Shown in pieces: positions 1-8,358 of a stretch of 64,000 nucleotides of DNA (position 1 is its first letter; each line of letters starts with the position of its first letter). The notes beneath the pieces are model-generated. The model was not told where the DNA came from. It did no database searches and saw nothing but the letters and a program-made list of their open reading frames with translations. Position numbers and translations under genes: made by a program. The stretch is taken from NCBI GenBank assembly GCA_022826805.1, contig JAJDUH010000079.1, forward strand, positions 1 to 64,000. The letters run 5' to 3'. The DNA is from Candidatus Poribacteria bacterium. Lineage in GTDB: Bacteria > Poribacteria > WGA-4E > WGA-3G.

Positions 1-638
1 AACATGCCTGTCATCAAGCAATGGACATAACATCTCAGAAAGCCATGTATTGAAGGCAATCCTATCGCAACTGCCGGCAAAAAGCACAGGAGCCGTCAAA
101 CGTCCTTTCAGGCGTGCAGCAATCAACGTCGTGCTTCTATAGCGATTGCTTGCCACCTTAGCTTCAACACAGATGCCTTTAGGCGCATAAGCATACTCAC
201 GGAAATCTGTTTCACTGAAACCCGTCTCGTCAATATAAACTGCCTCTTTGCCACCGACGACGGTTTCTGCTTGAAGTGCCAAGAGATAAGCTTGACGTTT
301 TACGGGACACTGTTCTTTGTAGGTCTGTGTCTTTTTTTTCGCGTGATGTTCAATGTTTTCAGTCCATACCAGATACAGTGTCTGGAAACACCAAAATGGG
401 CGGCACGCTCCTTTTGGGTAGCATCTGGAAAGTCAGCGACGTGTTGCCTGAGAGCTTGATAATCGAGACTGCGAGGCCCTCGGGGCCCCGGCTTCTCAGA
501 AAGGAGCGGGTCTTGAGCAGTCAACCATTTATAGATGCAGGTTCTCGAGATACCAAACCGTCGTGAAGCTGTTGCTTTAGAACCGCCATTGCGAATGTAG
601 TCAAGAACGCATTTGCGGAAATCTGATGAATAGCTCAT
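1..638 (-). CDS. IS630 family transposase, partial, with putative programmed -1 frameshift
   Basis: The first frame (638 down to 300) encodes a helix-turn-helix N-terminal domain (MSYSSDFRKC, then SRRFGISRTCIYKWL), the typical DNA-binding part of IS630 transposases. The second frame runs from about 335 to position 1 and holds the catalytic domain, including VYIDETGF with the first Asp of the DDE triad and APKGICVEAK after it. The frames join at a run of eight A residues (339 to 332 on the minus strand) followed by G. A slip of one base back after Arg-Lys-Lys reads straight into the catalytic frame. Slippage at A-rich heptamers is known for this IS family. The C-terminal third, with the last Asp/Glu residues, is beyond the window. 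The start at 638 is chosen because it matches the usual family N-terminus; an in-frame ATG exists at 674. A simple inactivating frameshift is the alternative reading. Confidence 0.8.
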
Positions 639-674
639 AAGACAAAGTCTTACATAAATCTGAGAATATGTCAA
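1..674 (-). mobile_element. IS630-type insertion sequence, partial (cut by window edge)
   Basis: This stretch carries a two-frame IS630/Tc1-like transposase on the minus strand and continues beyond the left edge. I could not define the inverted repeat or the TA target duplication, because the other end is outside the window. The inner boundary probably lies between about 675 and 765, since a decayed unrelated coding fragment begins near 768. Insertion next to a broken gene is consistent with IS activity, but the element itself is not shown to have caused the break. Confidence 0.75.
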
Positions 675-767
675 CTTATTTCTGGGCTTTACTATAACTA
701 TGTCCGTATCTACTTATTGCGTAAACTTTTAGCAGGTGTGGTTAATGCGATATAAACTTTTAGAAAT
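675..767. other. Non-coding stretch at the edge of the IS
   Basis: No gene is visible. The sequence TAAACTTTTAG occurs twice (723-733 and 752-762), about 29 bases apart, and may be part of the IS end or a relic of insertion. No Shine-Dalgarno sequence was seen before the transposase start. Confidence 0.4.
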
Positions 768-912
768 GGTATTAGTTACCTCCGGCACGTCCAGGTAGAA
801 CGCATCCACATACACCGTATGCCCTGGTTTTCCATCATCGTTGTTGTTATTGAGTTACCGTTACTCCCATCTGGAATTCACCCGCAGGAATGAGTGCCAT
901 TTTCTGACCATT
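768..912 (-). pseudogene. Fragment of a formylglycine-generating-enzyme (FGE-sulfatase/SUMF1) family gene
   Basis: The minus strand reads NGQKMALIPAGEFQMG (about 912-865), then loses frame and resumes in another frame as KPGHTVYVDAFYLDVPEVTN (about 830-771). Together these match the well-known N-terminal signature of the FGE-sulfatase family (MvlIPaGeFqMGs...ekPvHtVyvdaFymd.yEVTN). The piece has an in-frame stop just upstream, a frameshift in the middle and no continuation toward the IS, so it is a relic of about 45 codons. Intact family members either activate sulfatases or have other oxidising roles; none is intact in this window. The match is from memory of the family signature, not a search. 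Confidence 0.62.
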
Positions 913-1000
913 GAGCTATGTTGTTATCTTTGGAGCAGGGGGCATATGACGATACCTACCGAAGTAACAAACACAGGATCTGGTTTGGAATAGTGGGGCC

Positions 1001-1789
1001 TCAGTCGTTGTCGTTGAGGAGCATCCATATGACGAGAATCCCCAAAACAAAAAGTGTTACTGCAGCTTGCTGTTGTTGTGTTACTTTCTGTTCAGTAGGG
1101 TCTGTCATGGGTGCCTCAGTGAGATGAGACAGCGGCTTCACGCCTTCTACCTTCGTGAGTAGGCTTTTGAGATAGTTTGAGGGGATCGCGAAATTGAGGT
1201 TTTGTCCACCGCGGACACTTAAAACCGAAACGCCTATCGCTTCACCTTTCTGGTTGAGCACGGGCCCTCCGCTGCTGCCGGGCGAAATCGGTGCAGTTAT
1301 CTGAATCAGTTTAACACTATCACCTAGGCGGATGCTACTGATAATACCATCTGAGAAAGTACCTTCCAACCCCCGTGGGTTACCTACAGCGTAAACCGTC
1401 TCTCCGACCTGTGCCAAATCACTATTGCCAAGTAAAATAACCTCCGAATCAAAGATAGGGACTTTTAGAATTATCAAATCCTGCTGTTTGTCGATTGCTG
1501 TATAACCCTTAATGTTGAATTTTGCCTCTTTACCAACTAGTTTTGCGTAGCCGCTTGTCGCCCCTTCAACGACATGAAAGTTTGTCGCAACCTGACCATC
1601 TCTGACAAAAAATCCGCTACCGCGAGACAAACGCTGACCTTCAGCATCCTCCATGACAAGAATTACTGTGGCGCGGAAAGCATTTTTGGCGATCTGCTGC
1701 GGAGTTTGTGCGGTTACAGCGGTTACCGCACAGAAGAAGAAAAATTCCAAAAATATGAAGTAAATTAGTAGTTTCTTCCCATGTTTCAT
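1001..1789 (-). CDS. Trypsin-like serine protease (S1C, HtrA/Deg-like) with C-terminal membrane anchor
   Basis: A 262-residue exported protease. Residues 8-27 form a hydrophobic signal segment ending AVTAQ. The catalytic triad is visible: His72 in TNFHVVEG, Asp104 in KQQDLIILKV and Ser173 in SPGSSGGPVLN. After the protease domain (about 35-215) there is no PDZ domain, which distinguishes it from DegP/DegS. Instead a short linker leads to a hydrophobic helix (about 243-258) ending in an acidic tail. It probably cleaves misfolded or specific periplasmic proteins at the membrane. The start is fixed by AAGGAGG six bases upstream. That ribosome binding site overlaps the stop region of the preceding MoxR gene, suggesting translational coupling. 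Confidence 0.85.
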   Translation of the reverse strand: MKHGKKLLIYFIFLEFFFFCAVTAVTAQTPQQIAKNAFRATVILVMEDAEGQRLSRGSGFFVRDGQVATNFHVVEGATSGYAKLVGKEAKFNIKGYTAIDKQQDLIILKVPIFDSEVILLGNSDLAQVGETVYAVGNPRGLEGTFSDGIISSIRLGDSVKLIQITAPISPGSSGGPVLNQKGEAIGVSVLSVRGGQNLNFAIPSNYLKSLLTKVEGVKPLSHLTEAPMTDPTEQKVTQQQQAAVTLFVLGILVIWMLLNDND

Positions 1790-1800
1790 CGTATTCCTCC

Positions 1801-2793
1801 TTAAGGCACCTCAATCTTCGCGAATATCTCTGAAATGATGCTCTCAGCATCCCGCCCGTCTGCCTCCGCTTCGTAACTAATAATAACCCTATGCCTTAGC
1901 ACATCCATACCGACTGCCTGGACATCTTCAGGGGTAACATAGCCGCGTTGGGATAGGAATGCCCGTGCCCGTGCAGCGAGCGCAAGGAATATGGTAGCCC
2001 GCGGCGATGCCCCGTATTCAATCAGGGTGCTGAGTTCTTCTAACTGATATGTTTCTGGTGTGCGCGTCGCATACACAAGGTCTACAATATAATTTTCCAA
2101 TTGTTCTGCCATGTAGATGTTGCGGACGACCTCTCGGAATCGGACGATATCTTCGGGGGCAATGACTCGCTGAATTGTAGCAATCTCTTCGGTTGTCATG
2201 CGTCGAAGGATTTGCAACTCTTCTGCATGGGAAGGATAGCTAACCTTAATTTTTAGCATGAATCTATCCACTTGTGCTTCTGGCAGCGGATAAGTGCCTT
2301 CGTGCTCAATTGGGTTTTGGGTTGCTAAGACGAGGAACGGATCGTCAAGTGGATAGGTAGTTCCACCAATCGTGATCTGTCGTTCTTGCATTGCTTCAAG
2401 GAGCGCACTTTGAACTTTGGCAGGTGCGCGGTTTATCTCATCGGCGAGGATAACGTTGGCGAAAATAGGTCCCTTTTTGGTGTAAAAATCGCCTTTTTGT
2501 TGGTCATAAATGAGTGTGCCAACAAGGTCCGCTGGAAGTAAGTCGGGCGTGAACTGCAGACGGTTGAAGGAAGCGTCGATGGTTTGAGCAAGGGCACTCA
2601 CGGCGGTTGTCTTTGCCAATCCAGGGACTCCTTCAAGCAGAATATGTCCATTGCAGAGCAGCCCGATAAGTAGCCCTTCCAATAATTCACTTTGCCCGAC
2701 GATAACTTTCCCCGTCTCTGTAAGAATTTGTTGTATATGCCCGCTATCCGCTTGGATACGGGCGTTCATTGCTTCTAAATCATATTGTTGCAT
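1801..2793 (-). CDS. MoxR family AAA+ ATPase
   Basis: A 330-residue AAA+ ATPase of the MoxR type. Walker A is GVPGLAKT at 55-62, Walker B is VILADEINRA at 114-123, followed by the sensor region LATQNPIEHEGTYPLPEAQ and the arginine-finger region DRFMLKI. The C-terminal lid domain ends in the YEAEADG segment typical of the family. MoxR proteins act as chaperone-like ATPases, usually encoded next to a DUF58 protein and VWA membrane proteins. Here no DUF58 gene is visible, although a VWA membrane protein lies 2 kb upstream on the same strand. The start has no clear Shine-Dalgarno sequence; an ATG eight codons later (2769) is an alternative. Confidence 0.9.
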   Translation of the reverse strand: MQQYDLEAMNARIQADSGHIQQILTETGKVIVGQSELLEGLLIGLLCNGHILLEGVPGLAKTTAVSALAQTIDASFNRLQFTPDLLPADLVGTLIYDQQKGDFYTKKGPIFANVILADEINRAPAKVQSALLEAMQERQITIGGTTYPLDDPFLVLATQNPIEHEGTYPLPEAQVDRFMLKIKVSYPSHAEELQILRRMTTEEIATIQRVIAPEDIVRFREVVRNIYMAEQLENYIVDLVYATRTPETYQLEELSTLIEYGASPRATIFLALAARARAFLSQRGYVTPEDVQAVGMDVLRHRVIISYEAEADGRDAESIISEIFAKIEVP

Positions 2794-2799
2794 CTGTCT

Positions 2800-2868
2800 G
2801 AATCAGGATTTGCAGAATTATAGAATTTGCAGGATAGGGGAGTCGCGATTCGGAGATCGCTCCTACCG
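2800..2868. repeat. Dispersed intergenic repeat with imperfect hairpin
   Basis: Between MoxR and the sulfatase gene there are two near-copies of GGATTTGCAGAATT / GAATTTGCAGGAT, followed by GGAGTCGCGATTCGGAGA and TCGCTCCTAC, whose ends can pair (GGAG..CGCGAT with ATCGC..CTCC, imperfect). Such GGAGTCGCGA...CTCCTAC blocks look like short dispersed repeats rather than coding sequence. Confidence 0.4.
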
Positions 2869-2881
2869 TGAAAACAACAAG

Positions 2882-4240
2882 TTATACGAAAAAAGGTTGT
2901 GTTTCGCCTTCTTGGAAGGACTGCTCAAGCCACGGATCCTCGGTTATCTGCCTGAAGTCGATCACCTTTTGGCGCATTTCGTTGGCAATGTCTTGTAGTT
3001 CTGGCACGTCGATAAGGTTTTTTGATTCTGCGGGGTCGTTTTCTATATCAAACAGTGCTTCGCGACCTTGCTGTAGGAAGTCAGTCCGCTGCCGTTCCCC
3101 AAGCTGTTGAACGTTGTCGTTCCGGACGGCTGTCCACGAAATGGATCGGAACAGATCGCTGGGAAGCGGTGTTTCCAATTGGTACGCCAGATTGCGGACG
3201 TACTTATATCGCCTACCGCGCAACACGCGATACGGATAGTAGTTGGTCACTTCGTGGAAACAGTGGGAGAAGTAAGTTTCTTCCCATTCACCGTTCCCCG
3301 GTTGTGCGCTGTCATCTTCAAGGATAGAGAGGATTGACTTACCCGGAAGTGCGTCTGTTCCGTCGGGGTGCGCAACACCACACCAGTCTAACATCGTTGG
3401 ACAGAAATCTACCCAGTTGACGAGTGCTTGATTGTGGAAGCCGCGTTTTTGTTGTGTAGGACTGGCTATAAGGAGTGGACAGTGGTGTCCACTGTCAAAA
3501 CTGGATGCCTTTGCACCCGGAAATGGCATCGCGTGGTCTGTTGTAACAAAAACAAGGGTTTCGTTTGCCCGTCCAGAAGTCTCAAGGGCGTCCAATACTG
3601 CGCCCACTACAGCATCCCATCGTGAAACGCTTTCATAATAGTCGGCAAGGTCTTCACGGACGGCTGGGACGTCCGGCAGAAAATTTGGCACAATTATTTC
3701 ATCAGTGCTATAAGAGTTGGGTTGGATACCGGCATGCGTCCGATCATTTCCGAAACCTTTGCCTGCACGATGTGGGTAGCTGCTACCAATATGGAGATAG
3801 AAAGGTTTATCTGCATTCTCAGTGAAAAATTGATTCACTTTTGCTGCTATATCTACAGGGCTTCGGGCATCGACCCTCGGTTCAAAGTCAAACGGGTAGA
3901 CAGTGGTGGGTTCAACGTGTTTTTTTCCGATGCATGCTGTCGCGAATCCGTGTGCTTTCAGAATTTTCGGCACTGATTGCATGTGTTCGTGTGTGCGGAA
4001 TCCGTGAATTCCGTGGCAGTGTCCGTATTGTCCGTGTGTGTGGCTGTGTTGTCCTGTAAGGATGCACGCCCGACTCACAGCACAAGATGGGCTTGTACAG
4101 AATGCATGGTCAAACACAACACCGCGTTCTGCGAAAGCATCAATATGTGGGGTTCGGATAACATCATTCCCATAACACTTCGCGATGCGACTCCAGTCAT
4201 CAGCAATGACGAACATGACGCTTTTGTAGGAATTGTTCAT
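2882..4240 (-). CDS. Sulfatase (alkaline phosphatase superfamily, N-sulfoglucosamine sulfohydrolase-like)
   Basis: About 452 residues from the ATG at 4240, which has TAGGAGA seven bases upstream; an in-frame start at 4357 lacks support and adds an unrelated leader. The N-terminal metal site is FVIADDW (Asp14, Asp15). The modification site reads CTSPSCAVSRACILTGQ: the presumed formylglycine cysteine is Cys53 in C-A-V-S-R, where most type I sulfatases have C/S-x-P-x-R and marine ones often C-x-A-S-R. A second metal-binding segment is TTDHAMPF. No signal peptide is apparent, so location is uncertain. It probably removes sulfate from polysaccharides such as those of algae or sponge matrix. No intact FGE activator is in the window. 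Confidence 0.88.
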   Translation of the reverse strand: MNNSYKSVMFVIADDWSRIAKCYGNDVIRTPHIDAFAERGVVFDHAFCTSPSCAVSRACILTGQHSHTHGQYGHCHGIHGFRTHEHMQSVPKILKAHGFATACIGKKHVEPTTVYPFDFEPRVDARSPVDIAAKVNQFFTENADKPFYLHIGSSYPHRAGKGFGNDRTHAGIQPNSYSTDEIIVPNFLPDVPAVREDLADYYESVSRWDAVVGAVLDALETSGRANETLVFVTTDHAMPFPGAKASSFDSGHHCPLLIASPTQQKRGFHNQALVNWVDFCPTMLDWCGVAHPDGTDALPGKSILSILEDDSAQPGNGEWEETYFSHCFHEVTNYYPYRVLRGRRYKYVRNLAYQLETPLPSDLFRSISWTAVRNDNVQQLGERQRTDFLQQGREALFDIENDPAESKNLIDVPELQDIANEMRQKVIDFRQITEDPWLEQSFQEGETQPFFV

Positions 4241-4277
4241 GATTCTCCTATCTGGATAAATATTTAACATCTCTATG

Positions 4278-4691
4278 TCAGAGTTGGTCTTCAATCCATT
4301 CGCCATCATGGGCTGGGTTGTAGATGAGGCCTTCTCTAATATCAATACAGAGATCAAGCATCTCTAAGACCATGTGTCCAACGAGGACTGGCACGTTCGC
4401 TGGCACTTCTGTTATCTCCAACGTTCCTGCCCGATCCAAAACTGTAAATCGGACCTCTGAATAAATAAATCGATCCACAATACCATTCGTAGTGCGTGCC
4501 CTTGTCCTTCCGATGGGTGTTAAACCGAGTTGTTCGATCAAGGGTTTCGGCAGTGACAACCGTGTCGCCTCGGTATCTACAATTGCGTCCTCAACGGTAA
4601 CACGTCGAACATCTTCGGATTTCATAACACCTGCTTCTGCTAAAAGCATATCTTTTCGATTCACGAGTTGAATTGTCGTTGTATGTTGCAT
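4278..4691 (-). CDS. Clan AA aspartic-protease-like protein (retropepsin fold)
   Basis: A 137-residue single-domain protein with the retroviral-type aspartic protease layout: AIVDTEATRLSLP around residues 37-49, a flap-like region ARTTNGIV, and PVLVGHMVLEMLDLCID near 104-120, equivalent to the ALLG helix segment. The canonical Asp-Thr-Gly is Asp39-Thr40-Glu41 here, so Gly is replaced by Glu. Families of such DTE/DTG proteins are common in bacteria as short, probably dimeric proteins of unknown role. The start has GGAG eight bases upstream. It lies 38 bases upstream of the sulfatase and is probably cotranscribed. Confidence 0.7.
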   Translation of the reverse strand: MQHTTTIQLVNRKDMLLAEAGVMKSEDVRRVTVEDAIVDTEATRLSLPKPLIEQLGLTPIGRTRARTTNGIVDRFIYSEVRFTVLDRAGTLEITEVPANVPVLVGHMVLEMLDLCIDIREGLIYNPAHDGEWIEDQL

Positions 4692-4738
4692 TTTTCATCT
4701 CCAAAAGATTGTGGGTTGGTTGATGGCAGATTTTTCTG

Positions 4739-7114
4739 CTATACCAATCCGCCCCGTTTTCTTAAGAACCACTCGAATCCAAGGAACACGATGACCAACC
4801 CGAAAATCAGAGGCATATCCCAAATATCTACATCCGTGATCTTTGACGTTGCACTTTCGACAAGTGGGATCTGATTTACAAGTTGAGGTGCCTTCTCAAT
4901 ACTATAGTATTCTCCTCCGCTGCCTTCAGCAAATGTCTTAAGGAAAGGCGCATTGAGTTCAGCATCGCTAAATTCGGCGTAAGAAGTTTTTACCTCAAAC
5001 AGACTCTGTTGTTCGCCCAAATTTTCACCGTCAAGAGTGCCTGTAGCGGTGACGGTATATTCACCGTATCGATTTGGGATAAAACGCGCTGTATAGAATC
5101 CGTCTTTGCCGAGAACCTGCTCAAGTTTCATCTCCTTACGTTTCCCTGTTTCGTCAACCACAATCGCGCGGAGTTTTGCGTTGTTTGTTAGTTCAAACTG
5201 CGGATCTGTAGCGGTAACTTCAATGATCACTGGCTCTTTCAAAGAATAGGCGGTTTTTGCAATATCGAGTTTAATGTGTTCCTTCGGCGCGGTTGTTAAC
5301 CACTTGGCAACCTGTCGCCAGAATCTTTCATGACTATCGTCTTCGTGGGGCATGTGCATCTGCCACCGCCATGAGGTGTGGGGCGTAAATACCATGACGC
5401 GTCCCGCATTGTAATTCTGTGTTGCGATAAGGATTCGCTTGCCGAATTCATTCCGGTCTGTTGGATGTTCAGCGAGCACAAGTGCCCCTGCTTTTGCACG
5501 CTTTACTTTGCTATAGCCCATAAGCGTAGGAAGACGCATCCAGCGTTCCACGTTTTCCGTAGGGCCGGTTGCTAACGCCATTAGTGTCTCGATTTTCCCG
5601 TCTGGCGTCAGTTGCAATTTGTATCCCTTGTTCTCACCAGACTGCGAACCACGCCGTCTGGGTGCTAAAGGTGTTGGTGTTGCGCCGAGTTCCAATTCTA
5701 CGGGCAGGCATTTGGCAATCGGTGTATTGATAAAGGATTCAGAGAGCTCGTGGTTGCCTAAAGAGTTGGAACCTCCTAACATAAGTAAGCCACCCCCTCG
5801 GGTCCGTACAAACTCAAGGGTGTTCTCTAACTGCGCACGTGTGAATTGGGAGGCATCGACGTTGCCTAAAATGATGGCATCAAAGTCGAAAAGCATCTCC
5901 TTCTGGTCAGGGTAAAAATTAAAGTCGTGTGCTGCTTCGGCGCGTGTGCCGCCGTAAAACCGTTTACCGGTAGTGATGCTTGTCAAAAATCGATCAGTTA
6001 CTTGGATGTTGGGATCATTTTTAAGGGCGCGTTTTATAAAGCCGAGTTCATAGCGCGGTTCGCCATCAACAAATAAGACTTTTACGCGTTTGGTAGGTGC
6101 TACCTTCAGTAAAAAAGTCTTCATATTGTTTTGTGGCACGGCTTCCACTTCTCCCAACTCCGCATGGACCTCGAATCTTTGGGTGCCTGCTTGTCGAGGC
6201 GTGAATTTGAGCAACATACGTTCTGTTTTTGTGTCAGATGGGTCGTCTGTTCCACGGAGTTGTCCCGTCCAAGAGGTATCTTTATCCATATTGACGGACG
6301 CTGTTTTCAGTATTTGTCCATCGTTTGTTAATTGGACGTTGACTTTCTTTCCCTTAAAGCCTTTCCGTTTCAGTGTGATCCACATCTCTACTGGAAAATC
6401 TTCCTCTGCGGTTCGAGGGATATCCACTTTGACGATTTCCAGATCCGGATTACCAGTTTCTGAGCCGATGCCGACGGTATGGATAGGGAGTTTCTGTTCT
6501 CGAATTTGCATCGCAAATTTTGCAATGTCAACACCGCTTCTGTCGGCACCATCCGTTAACAGCACAGCCCCAGAAAGCGGGATACCCTGTAAGTCATCGA
6601 GTGCTTCGTTAACTGCCTGTGGAATGTCTGTACTTTCGCCGTCGGCGTTCTTCAAAGGCTCGCTCGGAATCCGTTTTGCTGTGGTATCAAACGCAAAAAG
6701 GCGCACCTTGAATTTGGCGTTTAATTTTTCGAGGAGTCCGTTTTCTTCTCCGAAAAGTAGTTCGTTGGCGCGGTGCAATCGGGTCACGGCAGCAGTGGAA
6801 TCAGTAACTTGCATACTCTTGGACTGATCGACCATCACCAACAGATAGGAATCATCGGGGCTTGTCTGGTAGATAGTGAGGAAGGGTTTAAGCAGGCAAA
6901 ATGCAAGCAGGCAGAGCACAATGGCGCGAAAGAAAATGAGGATACCCCGGAAGCCGCGACCCGTACGCCCCCGTATACTTCGATATGCCCATATCGTAGC
7001 CACGAAGAGTGCGACGAGCAGCACCGCTATCAGGAGTCCCGGCAGAGGTATACCGAACGAGAAATTTCCTTCTCGGAACACCTCAATGGGATACTTCATC
7101 ATTCTCTCAAACAT
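4739..7114 (-). CDS. Membrane protein with VWA domain and GATase1-like domain
   Basis: 791 residues. Two N-terminal membrane helices (about 23-43 and 57-79) are followed by a von Willebrand factor A domain with the metal-adhesion motif DQSKS (96-100) and LLTDGADRSG. A class I glutamine-amidotransferase-like region follows (VLFVDGEPRYE; then TRGGGLLMLGGSNSLG), with Ig-like beta regions and a last membrane helix (about 768-785). This architecture is common in Planctomycetes and Poribacteria as an uncharacterised protein often found near MoxR/DUF58. It may act as a metal-dependent adhesion or assembly factor at the inner membrane. Two nearby starts exist, MFERMM at 7114 and MMKYP at 7102; the latter has GAGAG just upstream. 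Confidence 0.75.
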   Translation of the reverse strand: MFERMMKYPIEVFREGNFSFGIPLPGLLIAVLLVALFVATIWAYRSIRGRTGRGFRGILIFFRAIVLCLLAFCLLKPFLTIYQTSPDDSYLLVMVDQSKSMQVTDSTAAVTRLHRANELLFGEENGLLEKLNAKFKVRLFAFDTTAKRIPSEPLKNADGESTDIPQAVNEALDDLQGIPLSGAVLLTDGADRSGVDIAKFAMQIREQKLPIHTVGIGSETGNPDLEIVKVDIPRTAEEDFPVEMWITLKRKGFKGKKVNVQLTNDGQILKTASVNMDKDTSWTGQLRGTDDPSDTKTERMLLKFTPRQAGTQRFEVHAELGEVEAVPQNNMKTFLLKVAPTKRVKVLFVDGEPRYELGFIKRALKNDPNIQVTDRFLTSITTGKRFYGGTRAEAAHDFNFYPDQKEMLFDFDAIILGNVDASQFTRAQLENTLEFVRTRGGGLLMLGGSNSLGNHELSESFINTPIAKCLPVELELGATPTPLAPRRRGSQSGENKGYKLQLTPDGKIETLMALATGPTENVERWMRLPTLMGYSKVKRAKAGALVLAEHPTDRNEFGKRILIATQNYNAGRVMVFTPHTSWRWQMHMPHEDDSHERFWRQVAKWLTTAPKEHIKLDIAKTAYSLKEPVIIEVTATDPQFELTNNAKLRAIVVDETGKRKEMKLEQVLGKDGFYTARFIPNRYGEYTVTATGTLDGENLGEQQSLFEVKTSYAEFSDAELNAPFLKTFAEGSGGEYYSIEKAPQLVNQIPLVESATSKITDVDIWDMPLIFGLVIVFLGFEWFLRKRGGLV

Positions 7115-7261
7115 ATTTTTAACTATTGCCTCTGGGCGGGGTGTCCGTTGTCCACCCTGATCTACAATTAATAAGGAACCTGCTTTAGGTTGTCGACGGC
7201 TTCTTAACTCATGAGATGCCGGATTTTCCGCCCCTTGCTAACGGTTCGCAATCGATAATCC

Positions 7262-7281
7262 TTGTAGGAGGGATTTCCTAA
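7262..7281 (+). repeat. Dispersed repeat TTGTAGGAGGGATTTCC
   Basis: In the 210-base gap between two minus-strand genes, the sequence TTGTAGGAGGGATTT matches the reverse complement of the 33961-33978 element (AATTCCCTCCTACAGG). It is part of a family of short intergenic repeats in this genome. Nothing coding was seen in the rest of the gap. Confidence 0.45.
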
Positions 7282-7324
7282 TACTGACACCGATGACTTC
7301 AACATATTTTTTATCAAATTCACC

Positions 7325-8323
7325 TTAGGACACTTTGCGACTTTGACCTGTATGTGCGGATTCGTGCAACGCATCAATAGTTCGCATATTTCCGAGCGCA
7401 TCGGTTATCGGTAAGCGCGTTGGCGTGCCAGTCTCCACTGCTCGACACAGATCCAATATCTCAGCGGCGTACGGATTCACCCCACTTACACTAAAGGTTT
7501 CATCATCCACTGTGAAATGTGCTTCTCCTTCTGAGTTGCCCCACGCGCTTTCAACAAAGAGCGTGCCATCTGTGCCAGCGACTTCATAACATTCACGCCA
7601 GGTCCAACCGAAGCTGCAGTCCAATTGTCCAGTAACCCCATCGCCAAAGTCCAAAGTCCCGATGAGGGTTTCCCAAACATGGTTAATCGCTTCAAACTTG
7701 CCTGTTGCCCAGACCGACTGTGGTTCTCTGCCTACAAGGTAACGCATGATGTTAATGCAATAACACCCTAAATCCATAACGGCACCGCCACCGAGGTCGC
7801 CTCTCAATCGCCAATTCTGACGGTCTGTGAGTCCTGTTGAGAAACTTGAACGTGCATAGCGGACCTCTCCGATTGCGCCCTCCTCAATCTTCTGTTTCAC
7901 AGCGAGCGTCAAGGGATGGTGTCGGTACATGAACGCTTCCATCAACAGAATGTTCGAGCGCTCCGTAACCTGAATCATCTGTTCCAACTGTGTGGTGTTA
8001 ACAGCGATCGGTTTTTCGACGAGGATACCTTTGACACCACATCGTACTGCCTCCAGTACATTTTTGAGGTGACTTGAAGGCCACGTCGCAATCACTAAGA
8101 CGTCGGGTTGCTGTTTCTCCAACATTTGCCGAAGATCGTTGTAGGTGTTCTGGACATTATATTCGGTAGCGAAGTTCGCAAGCGATTCAAATTTCTCATC
8201 ACAGGCACCTACAATTTCAATCTCTGGCACATTTCGCCAGGCGTTACCATGGGCGCGAGATATACCTCCACACCCCACAATTGCTACACGATATTTTGGT
8301 GAAACGTTAGTGGACTCGGACAT
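7325..8323 (-). CDS. Gfo/Idh/MocA family oxidoreductase
   Basis: 332 residues. The N-terminal Rossmann fold begins RVAIVGCGGISRAHG, and the family motif EKPIAV carries the presumed catalytic/substrate Lys. The C-terminal alpha/beta domain contains GGGAVMDLGCYCIN. Members oxidise or isomerise sugars, inositols and sugar acids with NAD(P). The substrate cannot be read from the sequence. It is the last of a minus-strand set (DapA-like, then three oxidoreductases) with 35-173-base gaps, which suggests one catabolic unit. The start is supported by AAGGAG seven bases upstream. Confidence 0.88.
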   Translation of the reverse strand: MSESTNVSPKYRVAIVGCGGISRAHGNAWRNVPEIEIVGACDEKFESLANFATEYNVQNTYNDLRQMLEKQQPDVLVIATWPSSHLKNVLEAVRCGVKGILVEKPIAVNTTQLEQMIQVTERSNILLMEAFMYRHHPLTLAVKQKIEEGAIGEVRYARSSFSTGLTDRQNWRLRGDLGGGAVMDLGCYCINIMRYLVGREPQSVWATGKFEAINHVWETLIGTLDFGDGVTGQLDCSFGWTWRECYEVAGTDGTLFVESAWGNSEGEAHFTVDDETFSVSGVNPYAAEILDLCRAVETGTPTRLPITDALGNMRTIDALHESAHTGQSRKVS

Positions 8324-8358
8324 GGGCTAGCTCCTTTTTGGGTGTTTGGAACATATAA

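Noticed and set aside
6090..6827. Long open frame (245 codons) on the plus strand
   Set aside because: Antisense of the VWA membrane protein; no family motif, no ribosome site, composition mirrors the opposite strand.
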